DNA of 43,306 nt from Clostridia bacterium (GTDB lineage: Bacteria > Bacillota > Clostridia > Oscillospirales > Acutalibacteraceae), in the NCBI GenBank assembly GCA_017430145.1, contig JAFRNP010000170.1:1-43306 (forward strand). The letters are read 5' to 3'. The notes under the pieces were generated by a model. That model did not search any database. It saw only the letters and a program-made list of their open reading frames with translations, and was not told where the DNA came from. The translations under genes were made by a program, and so were the position numbers. The first letter of the stretch is position 1, and every line of letters begins with the position of its first letter. Shown here piece by piece: positions 1 through 8,350 of this stretch.

Positions 1-136
1 ATTGCGCAGTAGATTTTTTCGTCAGATTGTACAGATTTGACGCCGTCAACCTGGCGGTTGGCAAGGAAAATCTGTGCAGGATGACGGAATAAAGATCAAG
101 CAAGGCGTGCGCCGCGAATTGTGCGGTGTTGCCTTA
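1..136. repeat. Left copy of a 136-bp terminal inverted repeat
   Basis: By eye, bases 1-136 are the exact reverse complement of 43168-43303. The inner edge of both copies begins TAAGGCAACACCGCAC when read outward towards the contig end. No transposase gene is visible. An interspersed multicopy repeat at which the assembly stopped is the simplest reading. The short open frame starting at 74 is simply this repeat translated and recurs on the other strand at the right end, so it is not called as a gene. Confidence 0.95.
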
Positions 137-222
137 AGCTGCTGGCTTTACCTGCGGCGGAACAGCCGGGTCCCGCCGGTTCCTTTCTGTATAAATTTTC
201 TGCGGGGCGGTTTTACCGTATT

Positions 223-251
223 ATTATACCTTGCGAAGCGGAAAAAAGCAA
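223..251 (-). promoter_or_regulatory. Leftward sigma-A-type promoter candidate
   Basis: On the minus strand TTGCTT (246-251) is followed after 17 bases by a perfect TATAAT (223-228). It points out of the window. No coding start is visible downstream before the terminal repeat. Confidence 0.45.
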
Positions 252-315
252 CCGGTTTTATCCGATTATTCCCATAGACGCGATATAAAAAATTGATATT
301 TTTTTTGTTTTCCGC

Positions 316-344
316 TTGTAAAAGCTATGCGGTTTATGTATAAT
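316..344 (+). promoter_or_regulatory. Promoter of the phosphohexomutase gene
   Basis: TTGTAA (316-321), a 17-base spacer and TATAAT (339-344) precede the start codon at 440, leaving a leader of about 90 bases. No riboswitch fold was recognised in the leader. Confidence 0.7.
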
Positions 345-439
345 AAAGTGTAATAGAAAAAGATCTGCAACCCGACAACCGGAGAAAGGAGCGAAAACGG
401 CGCGGCAGCGGCAGAGCCGGCGCGCCGGAGAGACGAAAA

Positions 440-2155
440 ATGAACGATATCCATGCGCTTTACAAACTGTGGTGCGAAAAGGTGACCGATCCCGCCCTGC
501 TGCAGGAACTGGAGGCCGTGAAAGGCAACGAGGAGGAGATCAAGGACCGCTTCTGGCAGGACCTTGCCTTCGGGACCGGGGGGCTGCGCGGCGTGCTGGG
601 CGCCGGCACCAACCGGATGAATATCTACACGGTTGCCCGCGCGACGCAGGGGCTGGCAAACTTCCTGAACGATACGGTGCAAAACCCCTCCGTGGTGATC
701 GGGCACGACTCCCGCATCAATTCCGACCTGTTCGCGAGGATCTCCGCCGAGGTGCTGGCGGCAAACGGCATCCGGGCGTACCTGTTTCCGGAGCTGATCC
801 CCACGCCCATCGTCGCCTACGCCGTTACGGCGCTCAAATGCGACTCCGGCATCATGATCACCGCCAGCCACAATCCCTCCAAATACAACGGCTATAAGTG
901 TTACGACGCCCGCGGCTACCAGATGACGGACGCCGCCGCCAATAAGACGCTGGAATACATCAACGCCTGCGACCTGTTTGCCGACGTGAAGCGGACGGAT
1001 TTTGACGCGGCGGTAAAGGACGGCATGATCACGGTCCTGCCCGACAGCTTCCTTGACCCGTATTTTGCGCTGGTCAGGACCTGCCTTGTGGACCCCGAAG
1101 CGGTAAAGGATACCGACCTTTCGGTCCTGTACACGCCCCTTAACGGCACCGGCAACAAGCCCGTGCGCCGTATCCTTGCCGAGATCGGCGTCAAAAACGT
1201 ACAGGTGGTCCCGAGCCAGGAGCTGCCGGACGGCAATTTCCCCACCTGCCCCTATCCGAACCCCGAGATCCGGGAGGCGTTTAATGAGGCGATGAAGCTC
1301 AGCAAGGCCAGCGGCGCGGACCTGCTGCTCGCTACCGACCCCGACTGCGACCGCGTGGGCATCGCCGTGCTGCACGACGGGGAGTACCGCCTGATCACCG
1401 GCAACGACGTGGGGTGCCTGATGACCCACTATATCCTCTCCCGCAGAAAGGCGAACGGGACGCTGCCCGATAAGCCGCTGGTCATCAAGTCCATCGTCAG
1501 CACCGAAATGGCCACGGCGATCGCCGAAAGCTACGGCGCCGAGGTCGTGAACGTGCTGACCGGTTTCAAGTACATCGGCGAAAAGATGACAGAGCTGGAG
1601 CAGGCGGGCACGCCGGAGCGCTTCCAGCTGGGCTTTGAGGAGAGCTACGGCTACCTCTCGGGCATGCACACCCGCGACAAGGACGCCGTCAACGGCGCCA
1701 TGACCATCTGCGAGATGGCGGCGTATTACAAAAAGCAGGGCAAAACGCTGGTAGACGCGCTTGAGGCGCTGTTTGCCGAATACGGGTACTGGAAAAACTC
1801 GCTGTTCAACTTCTACTTTGAGGGTGCGGACGGCATGGCGAAGATGGCGGGCATGATGGACGCGCTGCGCGGGAACCTTCCGGCTGAGATCGGCGGGAAC
1901 GCGGTCGCCACCGCCTCCGATTACAGGACCGGCGTCACCAAAGATCTGAAGACCGGTGAAGAGACCCCCACTGGCCTGCCGAAGTCGAACGTGATCATTC
2001 TGCGCACCGTGAATAAGGACGAGATCATCGTGCGTCCCGCCGGCACGGAGCCGAAGATCAAGATCTACACCATGGTACAGGGCGAAAACGCCGCCGCAGC
2101 CGAGGCGCAGACCGAGCGCTACAAGGCGGATGCCATGTCCCTGTTAGGGCTGTAA
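440..2155 (+). CDS. Phosphoglucomutase / phosphomannomutase
   Basis: This is a 571-aa cytoplasmic alpha-D-phosphohexomutase that interconverts hexose 1- and 6-phosphates, feeding nucleotide-sugar and envelope glycan synthesis. All four family signatures are visible: the phosphoserine loop TASHNPS with Ser143, the metal loop DPDCD (Asp300, Asp302, Asp304), the sugar-specificity loop GFEESYG near 398-404 and the phosphate-binding loop RPAGTEPK near 532-539. The length matches the PgcA/Pgm2 type of Firmicutes rather than the shorter GlmM. The ATG at 440 has GGAGAG at 427-432 as its ribosome binding site and lies about 95 bases below a good promoter. Substrate preference (glucose or mannose) cannot be read from the sequence. 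A small membrane-peptide gene follows, then a terminator. Confidence 0.95.
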   Translation: MNDIHALYKLWCEKVTDPALLQELEAVKGNEEEIKDRFWQDLAFGTGGLRGVLGAGTNRMNIYTVARATQGLANFLNDTVQNPSVVIGHDSRINSDLFARISAEVLAANGIRAYLFPELIPTPIVAYAVTALKCDSGIMITASHNPSKYNGYKCYDARGYQMTDAAANKTLEYINACDLFADVKRTDFDAAVKDGMITVLPDSFLDPYFALVRTCLVDPEAVKDTDLSVLYTPLNGTGNKPVRRILAEIGVKNVQVVPSQELPDGNFPTCPYPNPEIREAFNEAMKLSKASGADLLLATDPDCDRVGIAVLHDGEYRLITGNDVGCLMTHYILSRRKANGTLPDKPLVIKSIVSTEMATAIAESYGAEVVNVLTGFKYIGEKMTELEQAGTPERFQLGFEESYGYLSGMHTRDKDAVNGAMTICEMAAYYKKQGKTLVDALEALFAEYGYWKNSLFNFYFEGADGMAKMAGMMDALRGNLPAEIGGNAVATASDYRTGVTKDLKTGEETPTGLPKSNVIILRTVNKDEIIVRPAGTEPKIKIYTMVQGENAAAAEAQTERYKADAMSLLGL

Positions 2156-2208
2156 GGACGAAAGGAGAAACGCGCCGGCCGGCTGTCCGGCGGCGCGAAA
2201 AAAGAGGT

Positions 2209-2307
2209 ATGAATAAAAAGTTTGTAAAAATCACCGCGATCGTTCTCGCCGTGCTCATGGCAGGCAGTGTGCTGACGGTGCTGTTTGTCGCCCTGTTGGG
2301 CAAATAA
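2209..2307 (+). CDS. 32-aa single-pass membrane peptide
   Basis: This short frame starts MNKKFVKITAIVLAVLMAG and ends LLGK. It has a lysine-rich cytoplasmic end followed by one hydrophobic helix covering nearly the whole product. That architecture resembles the small DUF4044 and Prli42-like membrane peptides of Firmicutes, but I cannot assign it to either by sequence. AGAGG at 2203-2207 sits only one base before the ATG, so initiation may be weak or coupled to the mutase gene 53 bases upstream. It is followed directly by a terminator, which supports a real transcript end here. Confidence 0.55.
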   Translation: MNKKFVKITAIVLAVLMAGSVLTVLFVALLGK

Positions 2308-2321
2308 ACAAAGTCCGGAAT

Positions 2322-2357
2322 CAAATGGGCTCGGCGTTTACGCGTTGAGCCCGTTTG
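2322..2357 (+). terminator. Terminator after the phosphohexomutase unit
   Basis: An 11-bp stem (2322-2332 with 2347-2357, one imperfect pair) is followed by AATTTTT on the plus strand. It lies in the convergent junction and overlaps the last codons of the minus-strand YfhO-like gene. Confidence 0.75.
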
Positions 2358-5286
2358 AATTTTTCCGCCGCCTGATCACAAAGAGATAAACGGCGCCTGC
2401 GGCAAGGGAAAAGAGGCTGACGGCGCCTCCCGCAAAGACGCCCGGCAGGCGGAACCTCATTTCAATTTCGTGTTTTCCCGCTTCAATCGGGAAGGCGATA
2501 AACGCCCCGCCGATTTCCACGATTTGTTCCCGGCCGAGAAGGGCGCCGTCCACTTTGATCTCCCAGCCGTCGTTGGCGGGGATCGTGGTCATAAACAGGC
2601 GATTTTCGCCTTTTACGGTGATATCTCCCTTCAGGACGGAGGAACCGGCCTCCGTCAGCAACCAGGTCCCGTTGCTGCGGATTGTGCTGCACGCTTCCTT
2701 CAGCGCTGCGGTATCCACCTGGAAAAACTGAATGTTGAATTCGCCCGCTTCGGCGTTATTCGTGTCGAAATAAACGGTGTACTTTTCGCCGGCTTTCGCG
2801 TCCGCCAGCAGCGTTGTGATGGCGCTGTAATAATACGGAAGCTCAACGGCGTTGTCGGTCCCGTTCTTTTTGAAATACAGCCGGTTCGTGTGTTCGATCT
2901 CCGGTACGGTCTCCACGCACAGGTAAAGCGCCCCGTCCTGTTTGGCGGTCGCCGTACAATCCAGCCACAACCGCCGCCCTTTCGTGTTTGACGCGTCAAA
3001 GGTATAGTGCCCGTCTTTTTTCTCAACAACGATCCCGTTTTCGTCGCCGGAGACGCTCAGGTCACAGGTCCGGAGCAGCGGGTCGGCGCCCGCCGCCAGA
3101 CGGAAAAACGATTCCTGGTTCTGGGGCGCCTGCATTTCCTCCGGCTGCCAGTTGACAAGGTCGCTGCTGACCGCGTACCCAAGGGGCAGCGCCTCGGAGA
3201 ACCGGAAGGAGAAAAACCGTTCGTTCTCGCCGATGCGCGTGTATCCTTCGGGCGGCGTTCTCGGATAGAGCTGGTCCGCGCTCCCTTCTTCGGAGAGTGA
3301 CGTGTATTCGTACAGGTATTTCACCCCCATCATGGCGTCGAAAAGGGGGGTCTGGTAAAAATACTGGGTCTCGTTGTACCGGTTGGAGTCGTTGCCCAGC
3401 AGGCGCAGAAGCTGCAGAATACGGGTATCTTCGGCGGAGGAGGCCTGCGCCACGCCGCGGAATCCGTAGTACGCGCCGTTGTTGACGCCGGAGGGCGAAC
3501 GGAGCTCGCTGCGGTAGAACGGGGTGGTATCGTCCGCCCGGTCGATCAGCGCCCGTATGGCGGTATAGTCCGCAGACTGCCTCGTGTGGTCGCTGCTGAG
3601 GTTGTCGCCGATGTGCGCATACATGGAGCCGCCCGCGTCAAACGCGATGAGCAAAGCGAGCCATACGCCGATCAGTGCCTTTTCTGCGCGTCTCGGACTG
3701 CCGGAGAATACCTTCAGAAACAGCGGGAGCCCGATCAGCAGCACTCCGGTGGAGATAACGGCGAGCAGGCCGATCGTCCCGTCGGTTTTCGCTCCGATAT
3801 AATAGACGATCCCGCAGGCGAGGACCGCGGCGCCCGCCCCCCAGGCGGCAAGGCAGCTTTTCATCTCAAACCGTCCGGTTTGCGACAGCCCGCGGTGCGC
3901 CAGCAGCAGGAGGAAGAAAGAGAAAAACAAAGATTCCCGGAACGGGATCGCCGTGGGATAGCGGAACCCGTGCCAGATATAGTCGAGAAGCGGGATATTG
4001 AAGCTCAGCACAAACAGCAGCAAAACCGCGCCGGAGATCAGCTTTTCGCGCAAAGAGAAGCGTTTGCGCAGGAAAAACTGCGGCAGCGCGCACAGCGGCA
4101 GGATCCCGGCGTAGATATTGGCGTAGTTTGCGTAGCCGCTTCCGGAGCCGGTGTGCTGGGTGAAGAGCGCGGCGACCTGCTCCGGGATGTTCCGGAACCA
4201 GGACGCGCAGGAGAAGGATTCCTCCAGCGAATCGTTGGAACGCAGCAGCAAAAACAGCGGGACCAGGAAGAACGCCAGCATAAGCGCGGAGAAAACGGAG
4301 GCGCCTGCGAACAGCAGCGTCCTCTGAAAGGGGACCGACCGGAAAAACGGCGTCCTTCCGGCGGGCGGGCAGGCGGCGGTCTGCGCGTCCGTTTCCGCGT
4401 CCGCCGAGGCGTCTGCGGACGGCGCTTCGCCGGTTTTGGCAGGGCGCCTTTTTCCCGTTCGGGAAACGCCCAGATAAAAGAAAAAGTAAATCACGCAGAA
4501 CGCGCAGCACAGGATCCCGAAGTAGAAGTTGGAAAAAACGGTCAGCATCAGAACGGGGATATACAGGCGTACACAGCCCCGGTCGGCCAGCCGTTCGATC
4601 CCGAGCGCCAGCAGCGGCAGCAGGTAAAACGCGTCCAGCCAGATCGTATTGAAATAGTAAGCGGTAAACCAGCCGCAGTAGGCGTAAAGCACGCCGCAGA
4701 ACAGCGCGAAGATATCCGTTTTCCCCTGTCTGCGCACGGAGAGGAACAGCGTCATCGACGCCGCGGCGAGCGCCTGCTTGAACACGATCATGCCGCAGAA
4801 CGCGTAGGGGAGCGCCGTGCGGCTGAACAGAAGAAGCAGGTAATTGAGGGGCGAGGCGGCGTAAAACGCAAAGGTGCCCCAATAATTGCCGCCGAGGGCC
4901 GTCGCCCACGAGAACGACAGCGCGTCACCGGAACGGATCTTATCGTAGAATTCCGAGAAAAACGGCAGGTATTCCACCGACATATCGGAGAAGAACAGGC
5001 TTTTCTCCCCGAAGGGGAACACCTTTTTCAGCGCAAGGACCGTCAGCGTGACCGCCAACGTGAACAGAAACGCCCCGGCGCACAGCAGCGCGGTCTTTCT
5101 GTTCTGCGAAAGCGGTTCCTTCTGCGCCGGCAATCCGACGGGGTTGCGCCGGTCCGGCCGCGTATTCTTATTGTTGGCCGCCTTTTCTGCGTTGCCGGCC
5201 GCCTTGTTTGCGGCGCCCTTTTTTCCTTTATCCACCGCGCCGCTGTTTGCACGTACGGGCGGTTTTTTAGTTTTCTGCGTATTCAA
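2338..5286 (-). CDS. YfhO-family membrane glycosyltransferase
   Basis: This 982-aa polytopic protein resembles YfhO, a GT-C-type enzyme that in Bacillus and Listeria transfers sugars from a lipid carrier to envelope polymers such as lipoteichoic acid outside the membrane. A cytoplasmic Lys/Ala/Asn-rich tail of about 62 residues precedes the first helix (about 65-86). The first outer loop carries the acidic motif FSDMSVEYLPFF (Asp101, Tyr106), as expected for the family. About a dozen helices follow, then a large outer domain (about 620-950) and a final helix before a Lys/Arg-rich C-terminus. I chose the TTG start at 5286 because AAAGGA lies eight bases upstream and the promoter (5381-5409) would leave no room for a start further upstream. 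The acceptor polymer is unknown. No CsbB-like lipid-sugar synthase gene is nearby. Confidence 0.85.
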   Translation of the reverse strand: MNTQKTKKPPVRANSGAVDKGKKGAANKAAGNAEKAANNKNTRPDRRNPVGLPAQKEPLSQNRKTALLCAGAFLFTLAVTLTVLALKKVFPFGEKSLFFSDMSVEYLPFFSEFYDKIRSGDALSFSWATALGGNYWGTFAFYAASPLNYLLLLFSRTALPYAFCGMIVFKQALAAASMTLFLSVRRQGKTDIFALFCGVLYAYCGWFTAYYFNTIWLDAFYLLPLLALGIERLADRGCVRLYIPVLMLTVFSNFYFGILCCAFCVIYFFFYLGVSRTGKRRPAKTGEAPSADASADAETDAQTAACPPAGRTPFFRSVPFQRTLLFAGASVFSALMLAFFLVPLFLLLRSNDSLEESFSCASWFRNIPEQVAALFTQHTGSGSGYANYANIYAGILPLCALPQFFLRKRFSLREKLISGAVLLLFVLSFNIPLLDYIWHGFRYPTAIPFRESLFFSFFLLLLAHRGLSQTGRFEMKSCLAAWGAGAAVLACGIVYYIGAKTDGTIGLLAVISTGVLLIGLPLFLKVFSGSPRRAEKALIGVWLALLIAFDAGGSMYAHIGDNLSSDHTRQSADYTAIRALIDRADDTTPFYRSELRSPSGVNNGAYYGFRGVAQASSAEDTRILQLLRLLGNDSNRYNETQYFYQTPLFDAMMGVKYLYEYTSLSEEGSADQLYPRTPPEGYTRIGENERFFSFRFSEALPLGYAVSSDLVNWQPEEMQAPQNQESFFRLAAGADPLLRTCDLSVSGDENGIVVEKKDGHYTFDASNTKGRRLWLDCTATAKQDGALYLCVETVPEIEHTNRLYFKKNGTDNAVELPYYYSAITTLLADAKAGEKYTVYFDTNNAEAGEFNIQFFQVDTAALKEACSTIRSNGTWLLTEAGSSVLKGDITVKGENRLFMTTIPANDGWEIKVDGALLGREQIVEIGGAFIAFPIEAGKHEIEMRFRLPGVFAGGAVSLFSLAAGAVYLFVIRRRKNSNGLNA

Positions 5287-5380
5287 AACCGGTATCCTTT
5301 CATTTTCAGCAATCGCTCTTCTTCGCGGAAATGTCGATCCTCCCGCATATTTGTACAGGTCGGAAAGTAAATATAAAAAA

Positions 5381-5409
5381 AGTATAGCATATGCCGGTGC
5401 ACAATGCAA
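5381..5409 (-). promoter_or_regulatory. Promoter of the YfhO-like gene
   Basis: On the minus strand TTGCAT (5404-5409), a 17-base spacer and TATACT (5381-5386) point at the TTG start at 5286. It is back-to-back with the operon promoter at 5428-5456, with 18 bases between the two -35 boxes. Confidence 0.75.
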
Positions 5410-5427
5410 GGGTAAAAGAAAAAACGC

Positions 5428-5456
5428 TTGCATCTTGCCGCCGGATGGGATATAAT
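5428..5456 (+). promoter_or_regulatory. Promoter of the peptide transporter operon
   Basis: TTGCAT (5428-5433), a 17-base spacer and a perfect TATAAT (5451-5456) lie 88 bases before the lipoprotein start. The -35 hexamer is identical to that of the divergent YfhO-like gene. Confidence 0.8.
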
Positions 5457-5543
5457 AGAAGACGGCAGAAAACCGAATACTCTTTTTTCTTTTTGCAACG
5501 CACATTGACCCCGAAAAGGGGCAGTGATGAAAGGAGAATACAC

Positions 5544-7100
5544 ATGAAAAAGAAAATTCTGGCTTTGCTGCTTGTTTTGTGTCTGGGTTGCAGTCTGCTG
5601 ACCGCCTGCGGCGGCAAGACGAATAACGGCCCTACCGGCAAAGACACACCGACAGGCAGCGACCGCGCGGCAGCCAATGAGATCACTGTTGGCATCGCGC
5701 AGGACCTTGACGAAAGTCTTGACCCCCATAAGGCAGTGGCGGCAGGAACCAAAGAAGTCATGTTCAACGTATTTGAAGGGCTTGTCAAGCCCGATAAAGA
5801 CGGGAATCTGATCCCTGCAATCGCTTCCGAAGTCAACGTCGCCGAAGACGGCGGCAGCTACACGTTTACGCTGCGCGACGGCGTAAAATTCCACAACGGC
5901 GAAGCGGTCACGATGCAGGACGTGCTGTATTCCATCAACCGCAACGCCGACGATTCCGCGGGAGAACCGCTGATCCCGGCGCTTTCTGTTATTGCGGATA
6001 TGACGGCGGAAGACAACCGGCTGACGGTCACTTTGGAACAGCCCGACAGCGACTTTCTCGCCTATATGACGCTGGCGATCCTGCCCGAAAACTACGATAA
6101 ACAGGATACCGCGCCCGTGGGGACCGGGCCCTTCCGGTTCGTCTCGCGTACGGCGCAGGACAGCATCGTGCTGGAGCGGTTCGCGGACTACTGGGGCGCG
6201 CCCGCCAAACTCGACCGGGTGACCTATAAGGTCATCGAAAACGCGCAGGGCCTGCTGCTGGGGCTGCAGAGCGGCGCGCTGGATCTGGTCTCCCATCTCG
6301 GCTCCACGCAGACTTCGCAGCTTTCCGAAAAGGATTTCCGTATTGAAGAGGGCACCATGAACCTGGTGCAGGCGCTGTACCTCAACAACGCCGAAAAGCC
6401 TTTTGACGACGTGCGCGTGCGGCAGGCGCTGTGTTACGCCGTGGATAAACAGGCGGTGCTGGAGCTGGCGTTCGACGGCTACGGCCATCCGCTCGGGTCC
6501 TCCATGTTCCCGGCGTTCGGCAGATATTTCGACGGGAGCCTGACGGATTATTATACGCAGGATACCGAAAAGGCGAAGGCGCTTCTCGCCGAAGCGGGCT
6601 ACCCGGACGGCTTCGATATGACGGTCACGGTGCCCTCCAACTATCAGCCGCATATGGATACCGCCGAGGTGCTTTCGGAGATGCTGGGGGCCGTGGGTAT
6701 CCGCGTCACCATCCTGCCGGTGGAATGGAGCAGCTGGCTGAGCGACGTTTACGGCGGGCGCAAATTCCAGAGCACGGTCATCGGCGTGGACGCCTCCAAC
6801 CTGACGGCGGACGCGCTGCTGGGCAGATTTTATTCCACAGCTTCCAACAACTTTACAAATTACAGCAACGCCGAATTCGACGCGCTATACGAGCAGGCGC
6901 AGAACACCTTTGACGAAGACGCGTATACGTCGCTGGTCCTGCAGATGGAAAAGAACCTGACCGAAAACGCCGCCAACGTATATATCCAGGATATGGCGGA
7001 TCTGGTCGCCGTGCGCAAGGGGCTTGCCGGGCTGCAGTTCTACCCGCTGTACGTGCTGGACGCGGCGTCTTTGTATTGGGCGGATACGGCGGTTTCCTGA
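5544..7100 (+). CDS. ABC transporter peptide-binding lipoprotein
   Basis: This is a 518-aa family-5 extracellular solute-binding protein of the OppA/DppA/AppA class. It captures peptides outside the membrane and hands them to the permeases encoded next. A Lys-rich n-region, a hydrophobic helix and the lipobox LTAC give a lipid-modified Cys22, followed by a Gly/Thr/Asn linker. Family features include the N-terminal motif around DPHKAVAAGTKEVMFNVFEGL, VAEDGGSYTFTLRDGVKFHNG and the VRQALCYAVDK segment. The ATG at 5544 is preceded by AAGGAG (5531-5536); any upstream in-frame start would lie before the promoter -10 box and destroy the signal peptide. It is the first gene of the operon. Substrate could be oligopeptides, dipeptides or nickel chelates. 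The neighbouring aminopeptidase gene favours peptides. Confidence 0.9.
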   Translation: MKKKILALLLVLCLGCSLLTACGGKTNNGPTGKDTPTGSDRAAANEITVGIAQDLDESLDPHKAVAAGTKEVMFNVFEGLVKPDKDGNLIPAIASEVNVAEDGGSYTFTLRDGVKFHNGEAVTMQDVLYSINRNADDSAGEPLIPALSVIADMTAEDNRLTVTLEQPDSDFLAYMTLAILPENYDKQDTAPVGTGPFRFVSRTAQDSIVLERFADYWGAPAKLDRVTYKVIENAQGLLLGLQSGALDLVSHLGSTQTSQLSEKDFRIEEGTMNLVQALYLNNAEKPFDDVRVRQALCYAVDKQAVLELAFDGYGHPLGSSMFPAFGRYFDGSLTDYYTQDTEKAKALLAEAGYPDGFDMTVTVPSNYQPHMDTAEVLSEMLGAVGIRVTILPVEWSSWLSDVYGGRKFQSTVIGVDASNLTADALLGRFYSTASNNFTNYSNAEFDALYEQAQNTFDEDAYTSLVLQMEKNLTENAANVYIQDMADLVAVRKGLAGLQFYPLYVLDAASLYWADTAVS

Positions 7101-7136
7101 AAAACCGATATCAACGTTATAAAAGGGGGCGCAGAG

Positions 7137-8072
7137 ATGAAGTATGCCGCAAAAAAGATCGGGATGCTGGTGATCACTGTGCTCCTTGTCTCATTTCTGA
7201 CCTTTATGGCGTTCCAGCTCATCTCCGGCGATCCCGCCGAGACGCTGCTGGGGACTGCCGCCACGCCTGAAAGGGTGCAGGCGCTCCGGGAGGAGCTGGG
7301 GCTGGACCGGCCGTTTCTTGTCCGGTACGGCTCGTGGCTGCTGGGCTTTTTGACCGGGGATCTGGGCGAGTCTTACAGCTACCGGCAGCCGGTATGGGAG
7401 CTGGTGGCGCCCAAACTTGCGTCCACGGCAGCGCTGACGGGTATCAGTTTTGTTTTGATCACTCTGCTCTCGCTGCCGCTGGGGGTGTTGTCCGCAAGGG
7501 TCCGCTCAAACGTCGCCGACGGGATCCGGACCGCCTTCAACCAGCTGTGCATGGCGCTGCCGCCCTTCGTGCTGGGCGTGCTGCTGTCGTGGGTCTTCGG
7601 GATCCTCCTGCACCGGTTTATGCCCGGTGATTTTCCGTCGCTCACCGCCGACCCGGCGGGGGCGCTGCGGTATCTGTTTTACGCCGCCGTCTGTATCGCC
7701 GTCCCCCGGATCGCGATGACGGTGCGCCTGCTACGCTCGAATATCGCGGGGGAGATGCAGAAAGAATACGTGCTGGCGGCGGCCGCCCGAGGCGCGTCCC
7801 CGACGATGATCCTGCGGCGGCACGTGCTGAAAAACGTGCTGCTGCCCACGGTCACCTTCCTGGGGCAGACCATGGCGGAGATCATCGGCGCCGCGATCAT
7901 TGTGGAACAGGTCTTCGCGATCCCCGGGATCGGCAGGTTCCTCGTCTCCTCCGTCGCGAACCGGGATTACCCGGTGGTCCAGACGATCGTGGTCCTGCTG
8001 GCGTTCTGGGTCGTATTGACCGGCACGCTGGCGGAACTGATCAACCACGCGGTGGATAAGAGACTTGGGTAA
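7137..8072 (+). CDS. Peptide ABC transporter permease, DppB/OppB type
   Basis: This 311-aa integral membrane subunit has the BPD_transp_1 fold: an N-terminal anchor helix (about 10-30), a long outer loop with the family residues FQLISGDPAETLLG and LGLDRPFLVRYGSWL, then five further helices. The EAA loop that contacts the ATPase is LAAAARGASP, starting at residue 213. The ATG at 7137 has AAAGGGGG eight bases upstream, and the gap to the lipoprotein gene is 36 bases. Its stop codon is followed at once by a copy of the intergenic element described below, which separates it from the second permease gene. Confidence 0.9.
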   Translation: MKYAAKKIGMLVITVLLVSFLTFMAFQLISGDPAETLLGTAATPERVQALREELGLDRPFLVRYGSWLLGFLTGDLGESYSYRQPVWELVAPKLASTAALTGISFVLITLLSLPLGVLSARVRSNVADGIRTAFNQLCMALPPFVLGVLLSWVFGILLHRFMPGDFPSLTADPAGALRYLFYAAVCIAVPRIAMTVRLLRSNIAGEMQKEYVLAAAARGASPTMILRRHVLKNVLLPTVTFLGQTMAEIIGAAIIVEQVFAIPGIGRFLVSSVANRDYPVVQTIVVLLAFWVVLTGTLAELINHAVDKRLG

Positions 8073-8332
8073 AAAAGTGGAAAGTTATGAAAGTTATAAA
8101 AGTTGAAAAATCGGAACGCCGCGCTACGCGGCGTTGATGATAGAAAGCAGATCCCCCGCGCCGGCCCTCATCTGTAATCGAACACGCCCGTAACGTCCGC
8201 AGGACACATCACGCGGCGTAAGGTGCACATCATTTGCGAAGCAAGTATCACGTGCGAAGCACATATGATCGGGTGCCGGGCGGAGCCCGCCCGCATTTGT
8301 AACTTTGTATCTTTTTAACTTTGTAACTTTTA
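8073..8332. repeat. Intergenic element copy 1 (AAAGT-array/hairpin family)
   Basis: The element starts directly after the permease stop codon and ends about 20 bases before the next start. The left array holds AAAGT-type units at 8074-8105 (periods 7-9). The right array is four exact 8-bp units at 8299-8330 (GTAACTTT, GTATCTTT, TTAACTTT, GTAACTTT). Inside are short hairpins: 8115-8135 (9-bp arms, CTA loop), 8234-8244 and 8252-8262 (both around GCGAAGC) and 8277-8289 (around GCGGAGC). The last 70 bases are almost identical to the end of copy 2. No gene is visible. Confidence 0.85.
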
Positions 8333-8350
8333 CAAAAAAGGGGTGGTTTT

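Larger units (their letters stand above)
137..439. other. Non-coding region with divergent promoters
   Basis: No convincing gene lies between the left repeat and the phosphohexomutase gene. The stretch holds one leftward promoter candidate (223-251), one rightward promoter (316-344) and the phosphohexomutase leader. The leftward promoter would read through the terminal repeat out of the window, so a divergent gene may lie beyond the left edge. Confidence 0.6.

Noticed and set aside
74-277. 67-codon frame at the left end
   Set aside because: It begins in the 136-bp repeat, lacks a ribosome binding site and has no sensible product. The same start appears at the other repeat copy.
266-1669. 467-codon open frame on the minus strand
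   Set aside because: It is antisense to the phosphohexomutase gene, which has all family motifs. Its product is a low-information Arg/Gly/Val-rich shadow caused by high third-position GC.
3586-5370. 594-codon open frame on the plus strand
   Set aside because: It is antisense to the YfhO-like gene and reads as Arg/Gln/Glu-rich filler without domains. It has no credible ribosome binding site.
8230-8265. Closely spaced identical short repeats (GCGAAGC) as a mini CRISPR
   Set aside because: The units are 7-11 bp palindromes spaced by only a few bases. They are hairpins in an intergenic element, not repeat-spacer units.
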